A stretch of DNA of 64,000 nucleotides from Trichocoleus sp. FACHB-46 (GTDB lineage: Bacteria; Cyanobacteriota; Cyanobacteriia; FACHB-46). Where the stretch lies: contig NZ_JACJOD010000031.1 of assembly GCF_014695385.1 (NCBI RefSeq), positions 186,001 to 250,000 on the forward strand, written 5' to 3'. The position numbers and the translations under genes were made by a program. Shown one piece after another: positions 35,408-44,232 of the stretch (the stretch's first letter is position 1; each line of letters starts with the position of its first letter). The notes below the pieces were generated by a model. The model saw nothing but the letters and a program-made list of their open reading frames with translations. It made no database searches and was not told where the DNA came from.

Positions 35408-36337
35408 ATGAGCAGTCAGAGCGATCGCAACCAAACCATCAAAATTGCAGTGATTGGTGATGTCCACGATGCTTGGGAAGCCGAAGATGGGCAAGCCTTG
35501 AAACACTTAGGCGTGGATTTAGCGCTCTTTGTGGGCGACTTTGGCAACGAATCCGTGGAAGTGGTACGCGCGATCGCTGCTGTAGACTTACCCAAAGCCG
35601 CAATCATGGGTAACCACGACGCTTGGTATAGCGCCTCCGACTGGGGTAGAAAAAAGTGTCCCTACGATCGCACCAAAGAAGACTGGGTGCAAGACCAGCT
35701 AGACTTGCTCGGTGAAACCCATGTGGGCTACAGCAAGCTCGACTTTCCTGCCTTTAACTTAACCGTTGTGGGTAGTCGTCCGTTTAGCTGGGGTGGTTCC
35801 TCCTGGAAAAACGAACAGTTTTATCGCGATCGCTATGGCGTGAACGATTTCCAAGAATCAACTGCCAAAATTTTAGAAGCAGTCCATAGTGCAGCTTACG
35901 AAACCGTGATTTTCTTAGGTCACTGCGGCCCCACAGGACTCGGCGATCGCCCAGAAGACCCTTGTGGCCGAGATTGGATGCCGATTGGGGGAGATTATGG
36001 TGATCCTGACTTTGCTGCTGCGATCGCTCAAACTCATCTCCTTGGTAAAGCAGTCCCCTTGGTTACCTTTGGGCACATGCACCATAATCTCCGCCACACC
36101 AAAGAGCGCTTAAGAACGTCTGTCTATGAAGACGTTAAAGGCACCATTTACCTCAACGCCGCCAATGTGCCTCGGATTAAGCAGGTAGAGGGCGCTCGCT
36201 TACGCAATTTCTCTTTGGTTTCTCTGCAAGCGGGAGTGGTAGAGCAAGCGTCTTTGGTTTGGGTGAATCAAGACTTTGAGGTGGTTTCAGAGCAATTGAT
36301 GTACCGCAAAACCAATGCCGTAGCCGAAGCAGTGTAG
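35408..36337 (+). CDS. Calcineurin-type metallophosphoesterase, TIGR04168 family
   Basis: The 309-residue protein has the metal-binding motifs of this superfamily in order: 'IAVIGDVHDAWEAED', 'LALFVGDFGNESVE', 'AAIMGNHDAWYSASDWG', 'VIFLGHCGPTGLGD' and 'TFGHMHHNLRHTKERL'. It matches TIGR04168, found in cyanobacteria and plants with unknown substrate. Phosphodiester or phosphomonoester hydrolysis with two metal ions is expected. All ligands are intact. It is cytoplasmic and a single gene with an AAAAGG-type ribosome-binding site. Confidence 0.92.
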   Translation: MSSQSDRNQTIKIAVIGDVHDAWEAEDGQALKHLGVDLALFVGDFGNESVEVVRAIAAVDLPKAAIMGNHDAWYSASDWGRKKCPYDRTKEDWVQDQLDLLGETHVGYSKLDFPAFNLTVVGSRPFSWGGSSWKNEQFYRDRYGVNDFQESTAKILEAVHSAAYETVIFLGHCGPTGLGDRPEDPCGRDWMPIGGDYGDPDFAAAIAQTHLLGKAVPLVTFGHMHHNLRHTKERLRTSVYEDVKGTIYLNAANVPRIKQVEGARLRNFSLVSLQAGVVEQASLVWVNQDFEVVSEQLMYRKTNAVAEAV

Positions 36338-36444
36338 GAAAAATACCGGATTGCAACAAAAACCTAACAGTTTGCAGCCGAACGGGTTAGAATATTCTTC
36401 GGTTTGGGTTCCTCTAAATGAATTGGCACCTTAACCAAACGCCT

Positions 36445-36529
36445 GGAGAGGTGGCAGAGTGGTCGAATGCGCTCGACTTGAAATCGAGTGTCTCGAAAGA
36501 GACCGTGGGTTCGAATCCCACCCTCTCCG
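36445..36529 (+). tRNA. tRNA-Ser(UGA)
   Basis: Acceptor GGAGAGG pairs with CCTCTCC, discriminator G. The anticodon stem CTCGA/TCGAG encloses TGA, which reads UCN serine codons. A long variable arm (GTGTCTCGAAAGAGAC) and a 'GGTTCGAATCC' T-arm follow. 85 bases; CCA not encoded. The acceptor stem is identical to that of the tRNA-Ser(GCU) at 13281-13372. Confidence 0.95.
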
Positions 36530-36636
36530 TTTTAACTACTTGCTCTAGAAATTCCAGACGCTCCAGGCTTGAAAAGCGAAAATGTGAAGCGGGTCTTAGT
36601 GGAACCGGAGGGAGGTTTCAGTCTAGGATCAAAAAC

Positions 36637-37491
36637 ATGAACTTTTTTCTAGGCTGTGCCGTTTGGGCTTACAAAGATTGGGTGGGTGACTTGTTTCCTG
36701 CCAAGAGTCGTCCTACCGATTTTCTGCAACTTTATAGTCGCCGCTTCACCACGGTTGAAGGCAACACCACGTTTTACTCGGTGCCTGATGCGGAAACAGT
36801 AGCGCGATGGGCGGCTGAAACTCCTCCTGGCTTCGAGTTTTGCCTTAAGTTACCGCGCGACATTACCCATCAAGGCTTGTTAGCACCCCAAATTCCCGCA
36901 GCCTTAGGCTTTCTAGAACACATGCAAGGGTTGGGCGATCGCTTGGGGCCAATGTTTGTGCAGTTGCCACCTAGTTACAGTCCTGCTTGGCTGGACGACC
37001 TCACCGCTTTTCTCCAAGCGTGGCCGCGCGAAACCGCTCTCCTAGCCCTAGAAGTGCGCCACTTGGATTGGTTTAAGTCCACCCACGCCACGCAACTCAC
37101 TGCCCTTCTGGAAGAGTTGGGCGTGGGACGAGTTTTGCTTGACACTCGCGCTGTCTACAATGGCCCTAATGATCCGCAGCTCAACTCGGAACGACGCAAA
37201 CCTAAACTTCCCCTCCAACCCACTGTGACCGCTCCGTTTAGTTTGGTTCGCTTCATCAACCATCCAGAGCGCGAAGTTAATGAGGAATATTGGGCAGAGT
37301 GGGTCACGCATGTAGACCAATGGCTGCGTCAAGGCACTCGTGTTTATTTCTTTATGCACTGCCCTCAAGAAGCGCGATCGCCCGGTTATGCCCGCGCCTT
37401 TCAACACCTACTCGAAAAACAAGGCGTACCCGTCCCTGCCCTACCGTGGGATAGCTTCGATCAGCCGCCCGCCCAACTTAGCTTGTTTTAG
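36637..37491 (+). CDS. DUF72-family protein
   Basis: The 284-residue protein begins 'NFFLGCAVWAYKDWVGDLF' and contains 'FTTVEGNTTFYSVPDAETV', 'GFEFCLKLPRDITHQGLL' and 'RVYFFMHCPQEARSPGYAR', the conserved blocks of DUF72 (YecE-like), a TIM-barrel family of unknown activity. The open frame continues upstream through tRNA-Ser, but that part is not coding. The ATG at 36637 with AGGA nine bases upstream gives the standard N-terminus. Confidence 0.9.
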   Translation: MNFFLGCAVWAYKDWVGDLFPAKSRPTDFLQLYSRRFTTVEGNTTFYSVPDAETVARWAAETPPGFEFCLKLPRDITHQGLLAPQIPAALGFLEHMQGLGDRLGPMFVQLPPSYSPAWLDDLTAFLQAWPRETALLALEVRHLDWFKSTHATQLTALLEELGVGRVLLDTRAVYNGPNDPQLNSERRKPKLPLQPTVTAPFSLVRFINHPEREVNEEYWAEWVTHVDQWLRQGTRVYFFMHCPQEARSPGYARAFQHLLEKQGVPVPALPWDSFDQPPAQLSLF

Positions 37492-37540
37492 CTGGTATCA
37501 GCACTTGCACGATTTAATGAACACGAAGCGGTCACATAGA

Positions 37541-37652
37541 GAACCTAACCCCCTAACCCCCTTCCCTATAGGGGAAGGGGGAACCAGAACCATACGAGGG
37601 ATATGGGGAACCAAAAGCTCCTCCCCGAAACGGAGAGGGGTTGGGGAGGGGT
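37541..37652 (+). repeat. Family B repeat copy 2 plus G-rich extension
   Basis: GAACCTAACCCCCTAACC leads into a CCCCTTCCCT/AGGGGAAGGGG hairpin, then GAACCAGAACC. A second C-rich/G-rich inverted segment follows (CTCCCC near 37620, GGGGAGGGG ending 37652). It fills the gap between DUF72 and cobA-hemD, and its final GGGGAGGGG lies where the ribosome-binding site of the next gene is needed. Confidence 0.7.
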
Positions 37653-37656
37653 GAAG

Positions 37657-39318
37657 ATGATTGAGCAGGGAGGCAAAGTTTATCTAGTGGGTTCGGGGCC
37701 AGGGGATGTGGCTTACCTGACGGTGCGCGGATACCAACTACTGACGCAAGCTGAGGTGTTGATTTACGATGCCTTGGCTGAGGAAGAGTTACTGCAATTC
37801 GTTTCAGAGAAATGCCTGAAGATAAATGTGGGCAAGCGGGGCGGACAACCGAGTACACCCCAAACAGAAATCGATCGCCTGTTGGTGGAGCATTGCCTGC
37901 AAGGAAAACAAGTAGTGCGATTGAAAAGTGGTGATCCGTTTATCTTTGGTCGCTCTACTTCAGAAATTCAGGCTTTGGTTGCAGCTGATTGTGCATTTGA
38001 AGTGGTGCCAGGGATTTCTTCTGCGATCGCCGCTCCTTTATTTGCAGGTATCCCTCTCACCGATGTAACCTTGAGCCGTTGCTTTGCCGTTGCCACTGCT
38101 CACGACCTAGAAGCACTCAATTGGCCCGCGTTAGCTCAGATAGACACGCTCACCTTACTAATGGGCGGCAGAAATTTAGCTGAAATTGTGGCGCGGTTGC
38201 AGCAACAGGGGCGATCGCCCGACACCCCAATCGCGATCGTGCGGTGGGCAGGACGACCCCGGCAGCAGGTTTGGGTGGGCACCTTGGCAACCATTGCGGC
38301 GCAAACAACAGGGGTATCTCTCTCCCCTTGCGTAATTACCATTGGGGAAGTTGTGCAACTACGGGACTACCTGCAATCGCCCACAAACAGGCAGAATGAT
38401 ACACAGCCAAACCCGATGAATGGTTTGGTGCTGCATTCTCTGTTACCTACAACTGAAACTGTGGTTAGCACTCCTGAACAAGCCCTGACAACTCCGCTGC
38501 CCCTCGCAGGTAAAACTGTCTTAGTCACTCGTTCGGTCGGCCAGTCGAGTGAGTTTTGCGATCGCTTGCAAGCCATTGGTGCCCAAGTGGTAGAAATGCC
38601 CGCTTTGGAGATTGGCCCGCCGTCTAGTTGGCAGGAGTTGGATCAAGCGATCGCCCAGCTCTATACCTTTAACTGGCTGGTGCTTACCTCAACCAACGCT
38701 GTAGATTACTTTTTTGAACGCTTAGCCGCTCAAGGCAAAGATGCGCGAGCTTTAGCAGGGGTCAAAATTGCCGTAGTGGGCCAGAAAACCGCCGCTAGCC
38801 TGGGGCAACGTGGCCTGAACGCAGATTTCACTCCGCCTGATTTTGTCGCAGATTCCTTGGTGGCTCACTTTCCCGAAGCTAGTCTGCAAGGTGCAAAAAT
38901 TCTATTTCCTAGAGTTGAGAGTGGGGGGCGAGAAGTCCTAGTGAAAGAATTCACCGCTCAAGGTGCGGAAGTGGTGGAGGTAGCGGCTTACCAGTCGGGT
39001 TGCCCTGGTGCGATCGCCCCTGCTGCTCTCAATGCTTTACAACAGGGTTCTGTGGATATCGTCACCTTCGCTAGCTCCAAAACCGTGAAGCATTTCTGCC
39101 AGCTCGTCGAAGCAGCCCTAGGACATTCATTTCTGATTGATGAACTCAAAAGGGCCTGTATTGCTTCCATTGGTCCCCAAACCTCCAAAACCTGTCTAGA
39201 GCGTTTTGGGCGAGTCGAGGTCGAAGCGCAGGAATACACTTTGCCAGGGCTGACTCAAGCGATCGCTCAATGGGCCAGCAAGGGAGCCACAGAGAGGGCC
39301 AGAGAAAACCAGCCCTAG
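37657..39318 (+). CDS. Fused uroporphyrinogen-III C-methyltransferase and uroporphyrinogen-III synthase (CobA-HemD)
   Basis: The 553-residue protein joins two consecutive tetrapyrrole enzymes. Residues 1 to about 250 are SUMT/CobA: 'VYLVGSGPGDVAYLTVRGYQ', 'IYDALAEEELL', 'VVRLKSGDPFIFGRSTSEI' and 'VPGISSAIAAPLFAGIPLTD'. After a linker, about 285-545 is HemD: 'GKTVLVTRSVGQSSEFCDRL', 'FNWLVLTSTNAVDYFFERL' and 'VDIVTFASSKTVKHFCQLV'. HemD closes hydroxymethylbilane to uroporphyrinogen III and CobA methylates it toward sirohaem and cobalamin. The ATG at 37657 gives the standard CobA N-terminus; its ribosome-binding site is in the preceding repeat. Confidence 0.93.
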   Translation: MIEQGGKVYLVGSGPGDVAYLTVRGYQLLTQAEVLIYDALAEEELLQFVSEKCLKINVGKRGGQPSTPQTEIDRLLVEHCLQGKQVVRLKSGDPFIFGRSTSEIQALVAADCAFEVVPGISSAIAAPLFAGIPLTDVTLSRCFAVATAHDLEALNWPALAQIDTLTLLMGGRNLAEIVARLQQQGRSPDTPIAIVRWAGRPRQQVWVGTLATIAAQTTGVSLSPCVITIGEVVQLRDYLQSPTNRQNDTQPNPMNGLVLHSLLPTTETVVSTPEQALTTPLPLAGKTVLVTRSVGQSSEFCDRLQAIGAQVVEMPALEIGPPSSWQELDQAIAQLYTFNWLVLTSTNAVDYFFERLAAQGKDARALAGVKIAVVGQKTAASLGQRGLNADFTPPDFVADSLVAHFPEASLQGAKILFPRVESGGREVLVKEFTAQGAEVVEVAAYQSGCPGAIAPAALNALQQGSVDIVTFASSKTVKHFCQLVEAALGHSFLIDELKRACIASIGPQTSKTCLERFGRVEVEAQEYTLPGLTQAIAQWASKGATERARENQP

Positions 39319-39326
39319 CTCTATCT

Positions 39327-40892
39327 CTACTTCGCTTTACAAGATTTGCGATCGCGGTCAGATTGGGGTTCTTGCCAGGAATAGGCAAAGTGGCTCACTG
39401 CATTAATTTGCGGAGCAGCTTGGCGAATCGCTTGCATCTGAAGTTCCAGAGACGGACGGTTGCCAAGAGACTGTCCCCACGCTCCTGCGATCGCGGGGGT
39501 AATTCTGGTCCCTGGAGGAGACATACTCACCACCCGCCGCACCAAAGACACCACACAGCTAGGGTCACCACAAACGCCATAGGACATTGGGTGCCACTCG
39601 ATTGAAGTTGGGAAGCGCTCCCACGGCTGCAATCGCGAATCAAACCCTTGCCCAATCGTCTGATTACCATCCGGGAAAAAGACAGCCCCCGACGCAATTC
39701 CTTGCTGTTGCACTTGCGAGATCGCCAGGTTCAAGAAATCTACAATTCCTTGCAGCGCATGAGCGACTGTCAAGAGCCACAACTCTTGTTGCAGCACGGG
39801 TTGGCGTTGGGCTGCGGGCAATGCCTTAAGTAAGCGAGAAGGAGTGCGCCCCTGCCACATCGGCTCTGCCTCTTGGGGGTACAGCTTATCTGCCGCAGCT
39901 ACATCGCCCGCCGTAATATACCCACGACCCAAGAATCGTCGCATTAGCTCTAAACCTTTATTGTTCAAAGCGCGTTGATATAGAGCCTGCTGGGCTGAGT
40001 CGCCATAGATCCATAAGTCTTTAACTTTACTGGAAATCGAAGCGGCACCTGTGCCTCTGGGATAGCGAATGTAGTCAAACAGCACCCCGTCTGGACGGCG
40101 ACGGACTACCGCTTGCACCATTTGGTAGTAATCTTGTTTGGCTTGAATACTATAGGGATCGATAAAAGTTTCATCTGCAATCACCACCCCCGTTTCCCCG
40201 TTAGGGTCAAAAATACTGCGGGTGGTCGTTGTCGTCTCGCCGCTGCCATTGCGAGCGATCGCTTGCTGACGATCGGGACGTTGCGAGTAAGAATAGCCAA
40301 AGTTCATCGTGAACATCCAGGCATAAACTTTCAGCCCCCGCTCACGGCCCTTCTGGATCGCTTGGGCTAGCAAATCAGCTTTTTCAGAACCTGGGACTCG
40401 CACCACTGAAGGCCAAGCTGTGGGATTCTCCGCCATTGGCAACAAGACTTGCCCGTTGTAGAAAACTTCTACATAGACTTGGTTGTAGCCACGATTGATG
40501 ATGCGATCCATGACGCTTTCTAGCGCCCCTGGCTGCAAGTCGCAAGGGTAGAGGCGCAACCAAACGGCTTGTGTTTGCGGCCAAGTACGGCTACGGCACT
40601 GCTGCATTTGCGCTGCATGCTCACGAACTAAGGCTTTGTAACGCTCTTTAGCTTTCTCTTCCCCTTTCATGGCTGCTTGGCGAGCTGCTTCTTTTTGCGC
40701 GATCGCCTCGGCTGAAAGCTGACAGTAGGTTGCTGCTTGTGCTTGAGGGGGTTGGGTCCAGACGGTTTGGCTGATGAGGCTGGTTGTCAAGGCAGCAGTA
40801 GCTACAAAACCGCGGTAGTAGGACTTCCAAGAGGGAGGCTTGGGAATTTGGCTCTGATGACATACAGAGGGCAACAGTCGCGAAAATCTCAT
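39327..40892 (-). CDS. Secreted GH10-like (glycosyl hydrolase-like 10) family protein
   Basis: The 521-residue product has a long N-terminal hydrophobic signal region ('GFVATAALTTSLISQTVWTQ', cleavage probably near residue 50), a short Ala/Lys-rich coiled stretch, and then a TIM-barrel starting 'AVWLRLYPCDLQPGALESVM'. 'YNQVYVEVFYNGQVLLPMAE', 'GLKVYAWMFTMNFGYSYSQR' and 'PDGVLFDYIRYPRGTG' are typical of the GHL10/DUF187 family. It probably cleaves a polysaccharide at the cell surface; the substrate is unknown. The ATG at 40892 is preferred to a GTG at 40907. Its stop lies only eight bases from the convergent cobA-hemD stop. Confidence 0.87.
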   Translation of the reverse strand: MRFSRLLPSVCHQSQIPKPPSWKSYYRGFVATAALTTSLISQTVWTQPPQAQAATYCQLSAEAIAQKEAARQAAMKGEEKAKERYKALVREHAAQMQQCRSRTWPQTQAVWLRLYPCDLQPGALESVMDRIINRGYNQVYVEVFYNGQVLLPMAENPTAWPSVVRVPGSEKADLLAQAIQKGRERGLKVYAWMFTMNFGYSYSQRPDRQQAIARNGSGETTTTTRSIFDPNGETGVVIADETFIDPYSIQAKQDYYQMVQAVVRRRPDGVLFDYIRYPRGTGAASISSKVKDLWIYGDSAQQALYQRALNNKGLELMRRFLGRGYITAGDVAAADKLYPQEAEPMWQGRTPSRLLKALPAAQRQPVLQQELWLLTVAHALQGIVDFLNLAISQVQQQGIASGAVFFPDGNQTIGQGFDSRLQPWERFPTSIEWHPMSYGVCGDPSCVVSLVRRVVSMSPPGTRITPAIAGAWGQSLGNRPSLELQMQAIRQAAPQINAVSHFAYSWQEPQSDRDRKSCKAK

Positions 40893-41397
40893 GGAAAGGT
40901 GGAACACTCCTTCAGACGCACAAGAACAGGACTAAACAAAACTGGCTTGATGCAGCCCACGGCAGTTCAAATTCTTCAACCAATTCACTGATTGAAACAA
41001 AGTATTCCCATAAAGTTCCCTGCTCTAGGCTGAGGCACAACGCCAAGCTTGACGTTAAAAGCAAGTAAATAGAATTGCATCAGCAGACATCTTAAACCAT
41101 CCTGGTTCTGTGAACTGAGAAACTCTACTTTCAGCGCGTCGCGCTCCGGTTTCTAGCTGGCAAAGAATGATCAGGATTGGATAGGGTCAGTGAGCAGTTG
41201 GTGAGCGATCGCCTTAATTCACTTTTCCCGGGCTTTGCCTATTACGGCGTATAACCGTGGGCTGACTCACAGGGTGCAACAGTCTCTCTTTCGCTCGGTG
41301 AACTAGGTGCGTGAGTTCGGTAGATTGGTAAGCAAATAATAAATATTTATCAGACGAGACATCGCAGCGAGCCGATTTTTAGCAAGTGGAGACGACT
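40893..41397. other. Divergent intergenic region
   Basis: About 500 bases separate the GH10-like gene (minus) from the TPR gene (plus). There is one HIP1 octamer near 41206 and an AT-rich tract near 41335-41350 that could be a -10 region. No coding frame with a ribosome-binding site and no known RNA were seen. Confidence 0.4.
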
Positions 41398-42228
41398 ATG
41401 ACTAGCAGTGGCATCCAACCTTTTAACCAACCCTCTGAGGCTGATGACCTCACAACCGCGCCATCCCACTTGGACCATGCAGAAAGTCATACTTTGGCTG
41501 AGCAACTCGGTACAGATCCAGTCACAACGACAGTTGCGGCGGCTGTGAGTGGTGGTGTCGCAGGTGCTGCGATTGGACGCTTATTTGCGGGTCGTGTCGG
41601 AGCCACGATCGGTGCTGTGGTAGGAGGTATTGCTGGGGCGGCCATTAGCAATGACGACAGCCCAAGTACCACCCATGCCATCGAAGGAGTAGTCAGCACT
41701 GTCAAGGATGCTTCTGAGCAAGTTAAGACTTCTGCAACTCATATGGCTGACTCAACTCAGGAGGTTGTTCAGTCATCTCAAGCAAAGCTAGCTGACACGG
41801 CTCAGACAGCTAAACAAAAAGTGCAGGAATCTCAAGCTCAACTCACTAGCGCTGCTAGAAAAGCTGCTGAGCACCTACGCCAGCAACAGCAACCGCAACA
41901 GGCAACCCATGGATCTCATCACTTCAGCTTGGAGCAAACCTACGAGCTTTCGGCTGAAATGCACTATCAGATTGGTGTTGCTCTAGGGCGACAAGGAAAA
42001 CTAGATAAGGCGATCGAGGAATTTCAAGAAGCGCTCGATCTGGCTCCTGACTCTGCGGAAACTCATTACAACCTAGGTGTAGCATTGAGCAAGCAAGGAG
42101 ATGTGGATCAAGGTTTAGATCACTTGCAGCAAGCCGAAGAGCTGTGTTTAGCTCATGGTAATCCTAAGGGAGTCAGGCTGATTAAGCGGGCAATTAAGCG
42201 GATAGACCAGAGTTTGGTGTCGCATTAG
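41398..42228 (+). CDS. Glycine-zipper and TPR-repeat protein
   Basis: The 276-residue protein has an N-terminal polar segment, then a glycine-zipper membrane-interacting stretch ('AAAVSGGVAGAAIGRLFAGR' and 'VGATIGAVVGGIAGAAISND'), a helical Ala/Gln/Thr region resembling late-embryogenesis or apolipoprotein-like repeats (about residues 100-165), and two TPR units ('YQIGVALGRQGKLDKAIEEF', 'YNLGVALSKQGDVDQGLDHL'). The combination suggests a membrane-associated scaffold. A GGAG site eight bases upstream supports ATG 41398; a GTG at 41386 is an alternative. Function unknown. Confidence 0.8.
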   Translation: MTSSGIQPFNQPSEADDLTTAPSHLDHAESHTLAEQLGTDPVTTTVAAAVSGGVAGAAIGRLFAGRVGATIGAVVGGIAGAAISNDDSPSTTHAIEGVVSTVKDASEQVKTSATHMADSTQEVVQSSQAKLADTAQTAKQKVQESQAQLTSAARKAAEHLRQQQQPQQATHGSHHFSLEQTYELSAEMHYQIGVALGRQGKLDKAIEEFQEALDLAPDSAETHYNLGVALSKQGDVDQGLDHLQQAEELCLAHGNPKGVRLIKRAIKRIDQSLVSH

Positions 42229-42246
42229 TCTTGTAGGTTGCTGGCT

Positions 42247-43539
42247 CTATTCAATTGCGCCACGACTTCTGAGAAGGCTGATTTCTCCTTGAAGACCAGC
42301 TTTTTTAGCTAACTGTATCGGTGTATTGCCAGCGCGATCTTTAGCATTAATTTCGGCTCCTGCGGCTAAGAGAAGATCAAAGGCTTTTCTCTTTTCAATG
42401 GCAGGGGTGGCAGCTAAATGATGTAGGGCAGTTTTGCCTTGGTTATCCTCGGCATTTACATCTGCACCTTGGGCCAGCAGCAGTTTGATTTTGTCTCCTT
42501 TCGCGTCTGGAAATTGCGCAGCGATCGCTAGAGGAGTCATGCCATCTTTGCGCTTAACCCGAACATCAGCTTCTCTCGCCAAAACTAGCTTGAGAGCTTC
42601 CACTTGGCTAGATCTCGCTGCCCAATGCACTAGAGTCATGCCATAACCATCTGGCAAATTGACATTAGTTCCTTGGCTCAGCAGCAGTTCTACCATTGCT
42701 GGCGAGGAGAACTCCGCGGCTAAGGAGAGTGGGGTTCTACCATCTCTACGTCTAGCCATTGGGTTAGCTCCTTGGCGTAGTAGTAGGTCTGCCACATCGA
42801 GGCGCATTATGGCGGCTCCATGCAAGGGAGTGTTGCCGTCCTGTGCTTCGGCTCGAGCCTCAGCACCAGAAGCTAGCAGGAGCTTCACAGTTTCTGTATT
42901 TTGGATCGTTGCTGTTGCTGCATGTAATGGCGCTTTGCCTTCGCGATCGCGGGCGTTCACCTCGGCACCTTGTGCTAAAAGTAGCTTAACGATGTTTCTG
43001 GTGGTCGCATCCGTGGCAGCTACATGCAGGGGTGTGCTGTTGTTTAAGTCTTTGGCGTTAATCTCGGCCCCTTTTGTGACTAACAATTGGGCGATCGCTT
43101 GGGTTTTGGCTAGATGCAGGAGCGTCTTGCCGGACTCAAATTTATGATTAACATCAGCTCCTTTTTCGAGAAGCGTTTCTATCGTGAGCTTGCCGCTGTT
43201 GCCACTATAGCGAGACACAGCATCATATAAAGCTTGATACCAATCTAAATCTGGCTGAGCCAGCAACAACTCTGCTACCTGTGGATTGGCACAGCCCAAT
43301 AAAGAGACTTCCTGCTCAGTACTTCCCTGTCCGAGGGTAGTCATTGCATTGGGATTGCCACCACTATTCAGATAACGCCTCATGGCGGCAGCATCTTGGC
43401 AAAGATTGGGATTGGGTTGAGCGCCTAGTTTGCTTAAGAGCAGCCATTGATAAGGATTTGGCACAGCAGCAGTCGCAGCCGTGAAACCGATGAAGGCGAT
43501 CGCCAGCCCTGCTAGAGATACCAAAAACTTATTTCTCAT
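42247..43539 (-). CDS. Exported or membrane-anchored ankyrin-repeat protein
   Basis: The 430-residue protein begins with a hydrophobic signal or anchor segment ('LVSLAGLAIAFIGFTAATAA'), so the repeats are likely outside the cytoplasm. From about residue 130 to the end there are eight or nine ankyrin repeats, with units such as 'LLLAQGAEVNARDREGKAPL' and 'LLAQGADVNAEDNQGKTALH'. The N-terminal part has degenerate repeats. Ankyrin repeats bind proteins; no partner is evident. The ATG at 43539 gives a clean signal; the frame extends upstream to a GTG at 43587. It converges with the TPR gene (18-base gap). Confidence 0.85.
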   Translation of the reverse strand: MRNKFLVSLAGLAIAFIGFTAATAAVPNPYQWLLLSKLGAQPNPNLCQDAAAMRRYLNSGGNPNAMTTLGQGSTEQEVSLLGCANPQVAELLLAQPDLDWYQALYDAVSRYSGNSGKLTIETLLEKGADVNHKFESGKTLLHLAKTQAIAQLLVTKGAEINAKDLNNSTPLHVAATDATTRNIVKLLLAQGAEVNARDREGKAPLHAATATIQNTETVKLLLASGAEARAEAQDGNTPLHGAAIMRLDVADLLLRQGANPMARRRDGRTPLSLAAEFSSPAMVELLLSQGTNVNLPDGYGMTLVHWAARSSQVEALKLVLAREADVRVKRKDGMTPLAIAAQFPDAKGDKIKLLLAQGADVNAEDNQGKTALHHLAATPAIEKRKAFDLLLAAGAEINAKDRAGNTPIQLAKKAGLQGEISLLRSRGAIE

Positions 43540-43652
43540 GACCTGTTCTAGAGCTTGGTAATCCACTGACCCTGCGGGGGTCGCCACTGTATTACCTACG
43601 CTCTAGAGCTTTAGCTTTTCAGGAAAAATCTGCCAATTATGTTAGCAAAGGC

Positions 43653-43847
43653 TTAATAGCTGTCTTCACCGGGAACCGTGTCTGCACCAGGCTCAGAAAA
43701 GTCTTGCTGCATTGAGCCTTCGCAGATGGCTTGCCATTGGCAGAAAAGTTCGTAGCCGTGTAAATCGGTATTCCGATAGCGCTTAATAGCTTGGTCCAAC
43801 TCTTGAGGAGTTCGGGGAACTGGAACTGTGCAGGTAAGCTCAGGCAT
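43653..43847 (-). CDS. Small hypothetical protein
   Basis: A 64-residue soluble protein with 'RTPQELDQAIKRYRNTDLHG' and an acidic C-terminus (GEDSY). GAGG lies nine bases before its ATG, supporting a real gene. It precedes the ankyrin-repeat gene in the same direction. I do not recognise the family. Confidence 0.6.
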   Translation of the reverse strand: MPELTCTVPVPRTPQELDQAIKRYRNTDLHGYELFCQWQAICEGSMQQDFSEPGADTVPGEDSY

Positions 43848-43872
43848 AGTTAAAACCTCGACTGACAGAACT

Positions 43873-43917
43873 AAATGCTGTGACTGGAAATGCTGTGACT
43901 GGAAATGCTGTGACTGG
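43873..43917. repeat. Three perfect tandem copies of a 15-base unit
   Basis: AAATGCTGTGACTGG occurs three times head to tail (43873-43887, 43888-43902, 43903-43917), just upstream of the small gene at 43847. It may be slippage-prone, or it may present repeated protein-binding sites in that gene's leader. Confidence 0.9.
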
Positions 43918-44232
43918 AAAACCGTGGCTGAAATACAGAAGTTGAAATGTCTTCTAACTCCAATTTAATCAAATCAAGACAGGAATGGTATCTAAAGTTA
44001 CAATTTTTAGACTGTGGATAGGGTAAGGGGCAGGAAGCTCATTCTGGCGATCGCATTTGCGACATAGCTGAGACTTCACTTCCTTAGCCCCTGTTGTAAC
44101 ATCGGTTTTTGATTGAGTGGTGAATTTCCTGTGAAGTTATTTCGAATACTGAGTGGTTTTACGTAAAGCTTGCTACAAACTAAAGATCGTTCTTGCAACG
44201 AATTTTCTACAAAGTTAGATTGAACAGGCTTT

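Noticed and set aside
36418-36636. N-terminal extension of the DUF72 frame through tRNA-Ser
   Set aside because: The segment is the tRNA gene itself; the standard DUF72 N-terminus begins at ATG 36637.
43873-43917. CRISPR array
   Set aside because: Units are 15 bases, directly abutting and without spacers; this is a simple tandem repeat.
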